This document shows positions 11,487-23,000 of a stretch of DNA of 64,000 nt, piece after piece. The position numbers were made by a program, and so were the translations under genes. The stretch comes from Siphonodentalium dalli (Eukaryota > Mollusca > Scaphopoda > Gadilida > Siphonodentaliidae): contig CP136065.1 in NCBI GenBank assembly GCA_032622095.1, positions 64,967,031 through 65,031,030 on the forward strand, written 5' to 3'. Numbering within the stretch: position 1 is the stretch's first letter; the number at the start of each line of letters is the position of its first letter. The notes beneath the pieces were generated by a model that saw only the letters and a program-made list of their open reading frames with translations, was not told the DNA's origin and ran no database searches.

Positions 11487-12418
11487 GTAGTTGTGCCGAT
11501 ACATGGGCATTTAAGACTGAGAACCCATAGCCTACCTTTAGGAGTCGGGGCCAATTTTCTACTTACCATCTATCGCGTATGGGTATCCATATGGATCCTT
11601 GACCATCCGGATCATATTGGGTTGTCAGTCATGTGGCTTCTTTAACTCACATGCTTTGATTCATCATATCGTTGGAGAAGAACGTGTATGAATTTGGTGG
11701 AAACTAGAGCTGAACATAGTTGTATCACTTAATCTCATGTTACTAAATATCTATATATACTAGTCCTATATTCTAAAAATCATACCTGGACCATCACAAA
11801 GCCGCCAATAGAATGACTTCCGATGTGACAGTTCCTAGAGAGTGGTGTTGGCACTGTATTAGTGTAATTAACCGAGTCAGCTAGACCATGCACACAAAAA
11901 ATACATCCTTGCCCTTGAGCAAACTTTCAAATTTACAACTCGATCGAGGCTGTACATATTAAACAAATTCTTGCTGCTGCCAGTGATTTTTTATATTTGG
12001 ACCAAATAGTGAGCTAAAACACATGTTAACACTGAACCGTTTGTAAATTGTTTAATATGTTCCTTCTAACCAAGCTAATCCATCAAATGTAATCTCAGCA
12101 GAAAAGATTGACAAGACACGTCTAGATTGACAACATAGATCGAGGCACGCCGTCCATTCGGCAAAACTCGTCAGATTCCGTCACCGTTTCAGCTTGGCCC
12201 CAGAGGTCATAGGTCGAGTAGTCCAGAATGACACGCCGTCGTCAAAGAAAGTAATATAAGGGGAGTCACTCTAATCTATTGTTTTTGAGTTTTGGGTTTG
12301 ACACCCGCGCAATTCAGGAAAACAAAACACTTTGTAAACACAAGTAAAGGAAGCTTAGCGCATATTTTGTCAAGGAACAATAAAAACAAATCGTGAATGA
12401 ATATTCCTTTATGTAGTT

Positions 12419-12603
12419 AGCGTATATTAAGATGCCAATTCGGAGTTGAACCCATTTTCAATGATCCCGAAAACAAGCGCCGCAACCATGATTGTGGCAA
12501 AAGGGAAGCAATTGAATGGAGATTGACTGTCACTGAAGACTTGCAGGAATATACCATTAAAAAGAATGGGACTATCGTTTTAAACCAGATGAATTGCACT
12601 TAA
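12419..12603 (+). other. Unassigned coding-like open segment
   Basis: On the plus strand a 60-codon stretch without an N-terminal Met reads as a strongly protein-like, charged peptide (CGKREAIEWRLTVTEDLQEY) and ends at the stop inside a CTTAAG palindrome. It lies in the antisense direction within the CBM20-gene intron. I do not recognise it. It may be a captured gene fragment inside a MITE, or chance, since the opposite strand is also open. Confidence 0.2.
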
Positions 12604-12660
12604 GTGCAAATGAATTACACTTAAGTACAAATCAAATCACTATTTGCACTTAAGTGCAAA
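12595..12660. repeat. Three CTTAAG palindromes in tandem
   Basis: GAATTGCACTTAAGTGCAAA, a degenerate second copy and TTTGCACTTAAGTGCAAA follow one another. They belong to the same palindrome family as 9840-10120 and 11325-11343. Confidence 0.8.
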
Positions 12661-12760
12661 AAGTGAATTGATAAACGGCGCCATAGCTGTCAACGTAATT
12701 TTAGGCATGTATTCAAGTCTCGGGATAAGGCCGATTTTGTTGTCAAACGTTTTTTTTTTA

Positions 12761-12829
12761 GAGAGAGAGGGAGAGAGAGAGCGAGCGGCGGAAGGTAGAG
12801 AGAGAGGAGAGGAGGGAGATGAGAAAGAT
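12761..12829. repeat. Polypurine (GA-rich) tract
   Basis: About 69 bases are purine on the plus strand apart from a few C and T interruptions, preceded by a run of T. Mirror-like GA tracts of this kind can adopt triplex DNA. It begins 53 bp from the donor side of the CBM20 exon and is pyrimidine-rich on the transcribed sense strand. Confidence 0.8.
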
Positions 12830-12881
12830 GTGTTCAATATTATGAGAAGCGGCATCAGATGGCGATAATTTCTAGACTTAC

Positions 12882-13073
12882 TTCGACAATCCACTGGTTT
12901 TTTACGTCAGTTCTGTGCCCACGTTGCGCCTTGTCTGGGTCCCATGCACCGAGTTCTTCCAACGAACCAATGATAGCCATATTGTCGCTAGTGTGCTCGG
13001 TAAACTCATTTTCAATAATCATAATGAAACTATACTTAACACATCTCTTTGAATTTAACGCTGACAATGACAT
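12882..13073 (-). CDS. CBM20-domain protein, exon 1 (first recognised coding exon)
   Basis: A 64-codon minus-strand exon starts at the Met at 13073 and ends GAA|GTAAGT, a consensus donor. The protein contains the N-terminal half of a CBM20 carbohydrate-binding domain: an opening beta strand (CVKYSFIMIIENEF), then the signature AIIGSLEELGAWDPDKAQ and the tryptophan strand QWIVE that continues into exon 2. Residues G, LG-x-W-D/N-P and the following W are those that define the family and its glycan-binding face. The frame stays open about 60 bases upstream of the chosen Met, so the exon could extend 5' or begin at an unusual AAG acceptor at the Met. Candidate identities are a laforin-, GPCPD1- or STBD1-like protein; I cannot choose. 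Confidence 0.85.
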
Positions 13074-13314
13074 CTTGCAGAAATAGTTCAGATTATAAAA
13101 TTTTAAATAAATTTCGCGAGCTTCTGTCGTGAAATTACTAATAAATCAGATAAATTGAGACAGCCAAATCGTATTCCTCTGCCAAAGAATCGCCCAGAAC
13201 GGATAGAGACGTCTATATATATACCAGTTGACGTCATCATGTGTGACGTCATGATAGCCTCGTCTCCCAATATCGTCTCCCAATATGACGTTCCTCAACT
13301 TTCTTCAACGTTCA
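13074..13314. promoter_or_regulatory. Possible 5' flank of the CBM20 gene
   Basis: If the Met at 13073 is the start, this 240-bp stretch is the 5' untranslated region and proximal promoter. It holds a GACGTCAT / TGACGTCA pair near 13230-13255 (CRE/ATF-like) and no clear TATA box beyond TATATATATA near 13216. The role is inferred from position only. Confidence 0.25.
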
Positions 13315-13735
13315 CACACTGACCAACCGTTTCCCCGTTGTGGTGTGCGTTTGGCCGTTGTGGTGTGGCGAAACGCCGTTGTATGGTGTTTTTGGCGAAA
13401 TTCGCAAGCGGGTAGGAGAGGGCTGACCACCAAAATCGGGATAGAGAGTTAATGTGCATATTTATTATAATGAGACCCCCACAGTCCTGAAGAAGGATAT
13501 TATACCCAACGAATGAGCGCTTCCATGGCTCTCTGTTTGTTTGTACGGCTGAGAAATAGCCTACACAATATGCCAAGGTGGGCATTCTGACCATGGTTCA
13601 TCGACATCAAAACCCTATTTGCTCACCCCTGAACACGTTTTGACACCCCGCTGGTATTCTCCACGTAAGAACAATTATCCCCAATCATGCTGGTAACGGC
13701 CACGTACAACTCTCCAAGCACATTCTCAGCTAAGT
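13315..13735 (-). repeat. Dispersed repeat R2, copy 1
   Basis: This block is the reverse complement of 32845-33265. It shares CACACCACAACGGC-type short tandem units, a G-run before TCTCATTATAATAAATATGC, and ACCATGGTCAGAATGCCCAC in mirrored order. Long open frames on the minus strand lie within the repeat and are not conserved between copies. The class is unknown. Confidence 0.75.
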
Positions 13736-14804
13736 GGGCCCAATTGACATGATGTTTCACCGAAAAATCGAAGTTAACAATAAGAGCCAATTCGGTTAGT
13801 TTCTTGAAGTAGAGTATCCATATAATTGAATTCTGTATTGGCGGACGTTTTAACAAATTATCCCCTGACATACAACAGATGGAAATATGGGCCTCCAATT
13901 TCCCATGCGACATAATACGTTAATACGTTACATACGTTACCACTGTCGACTAGGCTAACGTCATTATGTATAACACATCGAGATTGCATTCGGATTTGCA
14001 AAGTATTATAATGATCTGAAACTCGTTCAAGATCACAAAACTAGTGCTCTAATTCATTCTCTTCTCAATCCTTGGAAATTAAGCAAACATGTTTTGTGGC
14101 GGACATGCATGTTCAAAATGATATATGATTATATGTTATTATAAACTAATGTATTTGGAAGTATATTATATGCGATGGCTGTCTATTCAAATCAAGATTT
14201 TACTATTAGCATGTGTCTCGTTCACGGTGGTAACGTATTATGTCGCTTCATACCTTAAGTGCTCACAAGCAATACATTAAACATTAAATACTCATTTGAC
14301 ATTAACACAATCAATTTTATTCCATATCATGTCAAATGTACAAGTTTAATACTGTTAAATATGCATGCAATTAACAATTAAGAATGCAGTGACTGTGTAG
14401 TGGGTAGGTGCTACTTATACGCTCAATGTTGTATATATAGGCTAAAAGTCTGACGTATGCGTGGTATGGATGGGGTCTCGACGTGATATATATGAACGTT
14501 GTGAAGTCAGTTACATGATTGTACATTGACGCACACATCAGCCGTGCTCTTTAATATGAAAGCAAGTGATCACAATCGACTAGTCCACGCAACCGTGTAT
14601 ATATACACCTTCCCAAGAAACAACCAACACGCATTTCCTAATGAATAAACAACTCCGGGCATGTCAGGCACGAAGGCTATTGAAGCTGCCGAGCATTCCA
14701 TAAATACACGGATCACATGTGAGATACTGCTTTGAGCTTACGATATATACATGTATGTTTAAAAAATACGATTTTTTCACGCTGTCACGATTGACGACAT
14801 ATAT

Positions 14805-14808
<4 letters not shown>
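13736..14808. other. No feature recognised
   Basis: AT-rich sequence with no exon-like signal, terminal repeat or tandem repeat that I can support. Confidence 0.5.

Positions 14809-14856
<48 letters not shown>
14809..14856. repeat. (TA)n microsatellite
   Basis: An uninterrupted TA run abuts the CTAG end of the adjacent Helitron-like element, consistent with insertion into an AT dinucleotide tract. Confidence 0.95.
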
Positions 14857-14857
<1 letters not shown>

Positions 14858-15458
14858 TAGCAGGTGGACCCGACTTCGTCCGGGCTGTTTCCCCTCTGCT
14901 TTTCGGCGAATTGCGCTATTTGACCTTGAATTGTCCATTTTGAAGGTCAAGGTCAGGTGGGGTCACGATTTGACCCGTCCGAAACACTGCCCGGACAAAA
15001 ATACCCGACAAAAGTACACGTCGAAATCCATCCGGTGTTACCCGATTTGACCTTGAATTGATCATTGTGAAGGTCAAGGTCATGTCGGGGTCACGATTTG
15101 ACCCGTCCAAACACTCAGTGGACAAAAGTAACCCTATGTATCTAATTTCGTGGAAATCCCATCAAAATTCGCGATTTGACCTTGAATTGACCCGATTTCA
15201 AGGTCAAGGTCACGTCGCACGGTCAAATGAATAGACTTATGACACTTCCCATACGAAAGTATCCCTAGACACTAATTTTCATCGAAATCCCGTGATATTT
15301 GGGCGTTTGACCTTAAAATGACCCGATTTCAAGGTCAATGTCACGTTGCACGGGCAAATTAACAGGCCCATGCCACTCCTCGGCCGAAAGTACCCCCACA
15401 TACCAAGTTTCATCGAAATCGGCTCGGCCATTTTCGAGTCCATCGCGAACACACACAC

Positions 15459-15492
<34 letters not shown>

Positions 15493-15530
15493 ACCCATAG
15501 ACAGACAGATTTCCCAAAATATATAATAGA
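14857..15530 (-). mobile_element. Helitron-like non-autonomous element A
   Basis: Read on the minus strand it starts TCTATTATATATTTTGGG at 15530 and ends with AGCCCGGACGAAGTCGGG, a short spacer and CTAG at 14860-14857, followed by TA. The interior has roughly 130-bp repeats rich in TGACCTTGA / TCAAGGTCA and a CA microsatellite near 15456-15490. The 5' TC, the hairpin before CTAG and the AT-type insertion site are Helitron hallmarks. It carries no protein. It lies directly downstream of element B in the same orientation. Confidence 0.65.
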
Positions 15531-15891
15531 CTAGCCGATGAGCCGGACGTTGTCCGGGCTATTCAAAAACCAAATTTCAAGTCGATAGCTCTACCGTTTC
15601 CGAGATCTGGTCTGCGCATGCGCGAAGTTGGCGTCGCACGGGCTCGGCGACCCGATAAAATTCGTATCCGGGGCAAGATACATTCACATAGCAAATTTCA
15701 AGTCGATAGCTCCACTCGTTTCCGAGATCTCGTCTGCGCATGCGCGAAGTGGGCGCCGCACGGCCTCGCCAATATGACGTTGACGACCGCCTGGTCAAAC
15801 TACACACGTACCAAGTTTCGTCCCGATCGGTCCAGAATCGTAGATTTGTATAAATGACATACATACAGACATACAGACAGACAGAGGTCTT

Positions 15892-15896
<5 letters not shown>
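15531..15896 (-). mobile_element. Helitron-like non-autonomous element B
   Basis: The minus-strand 3' end is a GCCCGGACAACGTCCGGC hairpin, then TCATCGG and CTAG at 15534-15531, joined without spacer to the TC start of element A. Inside is the repeat GATCTCGGAAACGG...GCGCATGCGCAGAC. The 5' end dissolves into the TA run at 15894-15948. It is shorter than its relatives, so probably internally deleted. Confidence 0.6.

Positions 15897-15948
<52 letters not shown>
15894..15948. repeat. (TA)n microsatellite
   Basis: A run of about 27 TA units separates the two minus-strand elements (A, B) from the two plus-strand elements (C, D). Confidence 0.95.
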
Positions 15949-15951
<3 letters not shown>

Positions 15952-16819
15952 ATTATATATTTTGAAAGATCTGTGTGTGTATGTGTGTGTTTGTTTGTGT
16001 GTGTGTGTGTGTGTTTGAAATCGATGGACTCGAAAACGACTAAGCCAATTTCGATGAAATTTGGTATTTTAGGGTATTTTCGGCCGGAGACGAACATAGG
16101 CATATTTATTTGTCCGTGCGAGGTCAACTTTTCACGTGCGGAGGTCAAATCTATTTTTACACCGTTTTGCGCTAATATATTTCAGTTCGGTGCTCACAAA
16201 TCGATTCGATATAGCGCGAATAATAAATTGCCAGTCATATAATTTGCACGGTTAGAATCTGTGGCGTTTCCTCTTTCCAACGATATATAATATGTATGTA
16301 TCCGTTTTAGTTATCTGCCTCAATTATTAGGTACAAGTGGTACAATGCTTTTATCGGGATAAAATCAATGCGTAATTTCTATGACGTCGTCAGAGGTCAT
16401 AAAGTTAGATTACGTTAACTCTCACCCTGCCGATGCATTTGACTGTGTCGCGTTAACTCATCACCGGCCGAGGTATCCGCAAATGACATTGGGCTATATA
16501 TCTCGGAAACGGGTGTAGCTATCGACTTGAAATTTGGTATGTGAATGTATCTTGCCCCGGATACGAATTTTATCGGGTCGCCGAGCACGTGCGACGCCAG
16601 CTTCGCGCATGCGCAGACGAGATCTCGGAAACGGGTTGAGATATTGACTTTAAATTTGGTATGTGAATGTATCTTGCCCCGGATACGAATTTTATCGGGT
16701 CGCCGAGCACGTGCGACACCAGCTTCGCGCATGCGCAGACCAGATCTAGGAAACGGGTGGAGCAATCGACTTGAAATTTGGTTTTTTAATAGCCCGGACG
16801 AAGTCGGGTCACCTTCTAG
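15949..16819 (+). mobile_element. Helitron-like non-autonomous element C
   Basis: It starts TCTATTATATATTTTGAAAG and ends GCCCGGACGAAGTCGGG, TCACCT and CTAG at 16816-16819. The interior has a GT microsatellite, the phrase TCGATGAAATTTGGTATTTT, and two tandem units containing CGCGCATGCGCAGAC. It is 871 bp long and near-identical to element D, which follows with no intervening base. Open frames inside are repeat translations without stop-free conservation. Confidence 0.7.
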
Positions 16820-17683
16820 TCTATTATATATTTTGAAAGATCTGTGTGTGTGTGTATGTGTTTGTTTGTGTGTGTGTTTGAAATCGATGGACTCGAAAAC
16901 GACTAAGCCAATTTCGATGAAATTTGGTATTTTAGGGTATTTTCGGCCGGAGACGAACATAGGCATATTTATTTGTCCGTGCGAGGTCAACTTTTCACGT
17001 GCGGAGGTCAAATCTATTTTTACGCCGTTTTTGCGCTAATATATTTCAGTTCGGTGCTCACAAATCGATTCGATATAGCGCGAATAATAAATTGCCAGTC
17101 ATATAATTTGCACGGTTAGAATCTGTGTGGCTTCATCTTTCCAACGATATATAATATGTATGTATCCGTTTTAGTTATCTGCCTCAATTATTAGGTACAA
17201 GTGGTACGATGCTTTTATCAGGATAAAATCAATGCGTAATTTCTATGACGTCGTCAGAGGTCATAAAGTTAGATTACGTTAACTCTCACCCTGCCGATGC
17301 ATTTGACTGTGTCGCGTTAACTCATCACCGGCCGAGGTATCCGCAAATGACATTGGGCTATATATCTCGGAAACGGGTGTAGCTATCGACTTGAAATTTG
17401 GTATGTGAATGTATCTTGCCCCGGATACGAATTTTATCGGGTCGCCGAGCACGTGCGACGCCAGCTTCGCGCATGCGCAGACGAGATCTCGGAAACGGGT
17501 TGAGATATTGACTTTAAATTTGGTATGTGAATGTATCTTGCCCCGGATACGAATTTTATCGGGTCGCCGAGCACGTGCGACACCAGCTTCGCGCATGCGC
17601 AGACCAGATCTAGGAAACGGGTGGAGCAATCGACTTGAAATTTGGTTTTTTAATAGCCCGGACGAAGTCGGGTCACCTTCTAG
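16820..17683 (+). mobile_element. Helitron-like non-autonomous element D
   Basis: An 864-bp head-to-tail copy of element C, differing mainly in microsatellite length and a handful of bases. It begins TCTATTATATATTTTGAAAG immediately after C's CTAG and ends in its own CTAG at 17680-17683, followed by TATATA. The near-identity marks this as the youngest event in the cluster, or an assembly duplication. Confidence 0.7.
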
Positions 17684-17702
17684 TATATATATATACATAG
17701 AG

Positions 17703-17844
17703 GATCTCACATGAGTTTCTATTTTATACGGAATTTATCAACCGAGTTTACTAAATTCGATTTGAGCCGAGGTTTACCAAGGCTCAAATAGAATTTAGAG
17801 GACGAGGTTGATAAATTACGTATAAAATAGGACGAGTGTGAGAT
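17703..17844. mobile_element. Hairpin MITE, 142 bp
   Basis: The arms GATCTCACA...CTATTTTATACG...TTTATCAACC and their complement GGTTGATAAATT...GTATAAAATAG...GTGTGAGAT enclose a second inner hairpin around TTTGAGCC / GGCTCAAA. No transposase or clear target duplication is seen. Confidence 0.7.
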
Positions 17845-17849
17845 ACCTT

Positions 17850-19549
17850 TTATCACATGATCAAATAAACCCGAAGCAACGCGAAATATTCATCGAAAAC
17901 AACAATCATAAACTACAGCGATCGCAAGTTATTTGAAGAACGCCGTGACGTCACCATTTTGATCCCATAGGAATAAATAATGAAATAAATCAAATTAAAA
18001 TATCAAATGTTATTTAATAACAAAAAAAACTATATAATACGTAAACAAGGAACGACTGAACAAATAAAACAACCAAGCATTAAGCACATAAACGTTTTTA
18101 ATTAATTTGTGATGTTTTGTCATGGAGTTGTGCACCAACATATGTATTTATTTAATTTTATTAAGTATAGTTTTCATTTCGCTCGAATCATCCAAAATAT
18201 CATCGAGTGAAATGTTAATACGCTCGTATATGCTTAGCTGCTAATTTGTATACGAAGCATTTATATAAATAACCCAAATTGCACAAGTAAGCCCAAGATA
18301 GAGTTAAAACGAACTTAATTACAAACTATATACCGGTACACGGACTGGCTAAATCGACTAGGACTCACTTTATCGTTCATATTGCATCAAGGTGAAATGA
18401 CAACTGTGGACAAAATGAAATTAAAACATGTGTCCACAAGACACCATAAACACTCCCCCGATCCAAATTCAGTTGACCGCCGTCAATTTTGATGGGGTTT
18501 GTGGTGACTGTTTAATGCGTCTTTGGGAGGGTATATTACAGCACCCTTTGTTTGACCTTAATATATAAAGGAACCGAGACATGGCATGGGTCACCTACAT
18601 GAACCGCTGTGCGTGGGTGGCGGCCATGTTCGAATAAGGAATTGAAGTCACGTGGTTCGTATAAGTTTAATAGAAGCTGAAAAATGCAACTTTTTGAAAA
18701 AAACAGTGGCGGCCATTTTGAAGAAAAAAAGTGGCGTCCATATTGAAAAAAAGTGGCGGCCATTTTGAATCAGTCGACCATTATGATTGGTTTGTTGGGG
18801 GAAAAATCAGTCTTCGCAGTTCACATTGACCATTCATGTCAAATTGCATGCTTTGCGTCACAATAAAGTGAACGATTCTGTTACTACCGTTGACACATAA
18901 TTATATGTATAAGAAGGCAGTGTAACTCACCGAAATTGATCATAAGTGGTGTAAATTCAACATAATTGATATTTCGTTGTGTTCACTTGGTTATTTTCAC
19001 GTATCCTTCCAAATAATAGTCTTCGTATTTCCCGCACAGAACCGATTAAATTGGGAGAGAACCGACTCGATCGGGAGAGAACCGATCGAGATATCACAAT
19101 TCGCAGTTTTCGTCGTTGTTATTACTCGCACAATACGATTTTCATTATGACTACGTTATTAGGGACCATAGATTATGAGGGGAATGGAAAAACGAATCGA
19201 ATTATCACCTAGATGGCTCAATAATTGCATTTTAACTGTCAAAAACTCACGAAAATGTATAATTTGGATCATCAGGAACCGTCACAAATCAGTCAAGAAC
19301 CAACCATCACAAATCGGCGACAGAATGTAACAGTTCATACACAGTGGGTGACAATTTCAGTCCATAAATTTGGCCGAAATTATTTAAATTATCTAAATAT
19401 GCGGGTTTTTCTTTGAAAACAATTTTTGCGATATCACGTACACGGGGGTGATCCAACTGGAACACAAACCATTTGCTAATTGTCATCTCAATACATCCAA
19501 AATAGTGTACAAAGGCCTCAATAGAGTATTTAAGACCATCAAGTGTGTT
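17850..19549. other. No gene recognised; minor repeats
   Basis: AT-rich DNA. A short repeat of GGCGGCCATTTTGAA occurs near 18700-18780, related in reverse to 10540-10990. A three-fold repeat of GGGAGAGAACCGA occurs at about 19050-19090. Nothing else is supported. Confidence 0.5.
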
Positions 19550-20045
19550 CCATCCCATCCAATTGGTTTACGAAACCACGAGACACTCGCTGGTTGGATT
19601 GAGATATTCGATGATGGTTTTGTACACTAGTTGGGACACTCATTGGTTGGGTTGTGGGACATTTAGCATGGGATGGATTTAGACACCAGTTGTTTTAGAC
19701 ACTTCTGATTCTGATGGTTTGAGGTAATCGTCGTGATACACGGGACACCCATTTGGATGGGATTGTTTGGGATGTTTTGGAACACTCGTTTGAGCGGGGT
19801 TGGACACCATTTGGATGGTTTGGGACACTAGTGTGGTTGATTTGGGATACATATTGGGCGTTTTGAGACTCTAGTTGGCTGATTTGTGACACCATTATAT
19901 GAACGTTTTGGTTGGTATAGCATATTAACTAAGATGTTGGATTGAGACACTCGTTGCGTGGATTTACGCTCTTTGGGTGGTTTGGGACCCTCGGTAAGTG
20001 GGATTGGACACTCATTGGATAAGATTTATGTTGCTTTTGACACTC
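19550..20045. repeat. Highly degenerate minisatellite
   Basis: Variants of TTGGGACACTCGTTGGTTGG recur about every 35-45 bases (for example near 19575, 19630, 19743, 19780, 19825, 19945, 20005). The divergence suggests an old array. Confidence 0.55.
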
Positions 20046-23000
20046 ATCTGATGCATATATAAATTATAGTATAGCTTTGTGCAAATAGAAGTGATTCGCG
20101 TTTCAGAAATTGTGTATTGTTGATCAGTGATTCCTGGATCACTATTAATATTATAAAAATCAGCTTCGTACTCATAAGTGCAAATATAGCCATTATGGGG
20201 GGTGGGGTCTCTGGAGGAATACGGAACCTAGAAAATCTGATTTATTTGAACATTCCTGGGGTGTAACACATTTGAGGCATCAAACCTTTCGTACGCGATT
20301 GTGCAAATAAAACCCAGCAGGCTCTCGGGTTAATAGCCAGTTATGTTGGAAGGGCCACGTTAGAATCAATCTAAACCTCCCTCAGAATTAATATAATACA
20401 GCCTTACACCAGTTTTTTTATAATTGAATGTCATTATTCCATTTAGTATAAAGAAAGGGCTAAATAATTAATCTCACATGGAGATACTTCGAATTGCGTA
20501 ATGTCCAGGATATACCAGGGTATTATGCTTATCCGTGCATGCTTGACGAGTGTTTCTATCATATGGAAATTAAGGGAGGGGAAAATGACGCTTCGTTGGT
20601 GCAGGTAATATATGCGTACACAACAAAGAACAAATCGAGTACATGGGACATTGCGATTTAATGACCGTTTCATGCATAACATCGAGATGTTGGGCTATCA
20701 TGCAGGTGTTTTATGGGCTGAAACGTTGGAATCTCGACCATGAACCCCACGTTGCTATTAATTGTATGATGCTGCAATACTCGCCATATATATATTTGCG
20801 AATGTAGGAAGAACCCGTTGTAAACTCGATGAAAACTCGAACCTAACATGGGGTGCAAATAGAAATTACTGGAAGGGGTGCATTTAGAAACTATAGGTGA
20901 ACACCCCTAACTGGGACCCTCCAGCCACGTCCCTGCTAACTCGTGAGTTACACTGATTTAATATGTCCATACATTGTACAGTTCCGGGCCTATAATGTCG
21001 AATAACACATCATAGCCTATACTATTAATGACATTAGAACATATATGAAACACAAACAAACATACATGTTTTCACTGTTGCGCATGCACCCACACCCTAA
21101 AGATGATCCATGTGCCTGTCTGTCCGAATGATTATTGGGATATTTTCAAGCAGAAACGGTCAAAATGTGAAACATATCATTCGCATCTTTGACATCCCAG
21201 CTCTGGTTTGGCGACATCTCATCGCAGGATCGATCTGCGGCTTTGATACCCGAATTTATGATGGGTACCCACACTTGGACTTAGCTAGTATTTTTGCGAA
21301 CCGCTCTGCAGGTTGGACAATTTTATGGTTAATTAAACATATATTTTTCTATTGATACACGCATTATCCGCCACCTACGACTGATAATTATCGTTCAAAC
21401 GAACCACCTAACGTCAGAATGTGTCTACTATTTATGATAAAAGCGGAAATGAGTCGGAATTTCTATTAAAGTTATCGGGTGAGAGCAAGCTGTGGTCGCT
21501 ATCTCATTGAAGGAATATTCCGCTTTGCGAAGTTATGTTTTTAATAGTGGATACCATCATTTAACTGAGAGTTATAAAGCTTCATCTGACCGAAGATATG
21601 TTCATTTATCAAAACCGCATGGTCTGGTTTGGTGATACCCTCGGGTTTGGCGATACCACGTACACGGGGGTGTGCCTGGATTTTTGACGCTGTTGGGTGA
21701 CAATTTTCAGGGGTAAAAGATTTACTTTATATGCTATGGATGTAGAAATGGAATTGATGTGTAAAAGATTTACTTTATATGCTATGGATGTAGAAATGGA
21801 ATTGATGTGCGTTTGTGCATGCATGGTTTTAATTGAAAGAATAATCCATTGCCGACCCACCCGTAGCGATATCATTGTTGGATAAATGGGATTAATTAGT
21901 CAGATTTCAGAGTGATGGTAAATGGAGGAAAATTGTATAGACTCCCTTGTCCTTAATATACTATTGTACTATTAGCGTAAAGCAGGCGCGTATATAGGGA
22001 CGGCGAATAGAGGCAGTTCAATCTGAGAGGAAGGGCAGCGGAGCGAGTTACAAGCCCCAGAGTCATTATTTCGTGAGAAAATCTGGATTCAGATAACGGA
22101 TTAGACCCCGTACGACGTGGTTCGGTAAACGAACAGCCCAGAATCAGTAAAAGAACAGACCGTAATCGTAATCAATCGTTATTTCGTTCTAATCTGGATT
22201 CAGATTCTGATTCCGATTACGGACTCAAACGTTCATAACATAAACAAACCGAGATTTCGCTACCTCAGAGTTTAAAAACACAATAAAACATAAGAATCCG
22301 TCCCCTGTGTACAAATTATTGCATAATATAAACGATCTATATCAAAGAATTTTAAATGCGGAGAAAAATTTGTGTTATCGAGTGTAAACGGGGAGAATAT
22401 TACTGAAATTAGCCAAATAATAATGTTATTGATAGTTACGCTGGGGAGCACTTCGGTTGATGGAGAACTTGAAGCAAATCATTGTTAATATCATTGTCAC
22501 TTTCATCGTGTTCATTTCATAATTCCGTCCATAAAATACCACCGATCGCATGTCGATTTCAAGTTCGGTGGATACGTCACCAATGACCGAATTCACGTGA
22601 ACCTGCATATATATGTCTTCTGCTTTGTTCATTATTATATGTTCCTTCTTATTCAAGAAATAGTAGGATTATTTGATATCTATGGATTATCAGATACACG
22701 AATGTACTATCTAGTCTTATAGCAATTTCATATTTGAAATGTTTTGTTTCGTTAAATGCAGTCGTTTTGCACAATAGTCTCTGCATAGTGCATTAACAAA
22801 GGCATAATTGTAAGAAAATAAAGCTTTGCCCATGAAGCTAATGTTGTGGTCGTGTGATCGCACGTGGAACTGCATCCCCCAATCGCAGAAACACAAATGT
22901 AAAGCTTATTCTATGATCTCAGGACTAGATAGTGGAAATGTCAGTCAATTTATTGATTACGTACCCACACGTACAAGTTATAGGGACGTGGCTAGAGGTT

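Larger units (their letters stand above)
9213..12881 (-). other. CBM20-gene intron (exon 1 to exon 2)
   Basis: A 3,669-bp intron with donor |GTAAGT at 12881-12876 and acceptor CAG| at 9213-9215, both read on the minus strand. It is mostly palindromic repeats and tandem repeats, annotated separately. Within it, 9360-9600 and 11580-12400 hold nothing recognisable. Confidence 0.75.

Noticed and set aside
13295-13913. Two minus-strand open frames just upstream of the CBM20 exon, considered as further exons
   Set aside because: They lie mostly in repeat R2, whose inverted copy at 32845-33265 does not preserve the frames, and they show no domain pattern.
15577-17714. Long open frames on both strands (up to 198 codons) rich in RARRPDKIRIRG
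   Set aside because: They are translations of the 119-bp tandem unit in Helitron-like elements, open on opposite strands at once and present only because the unit lacks stops.
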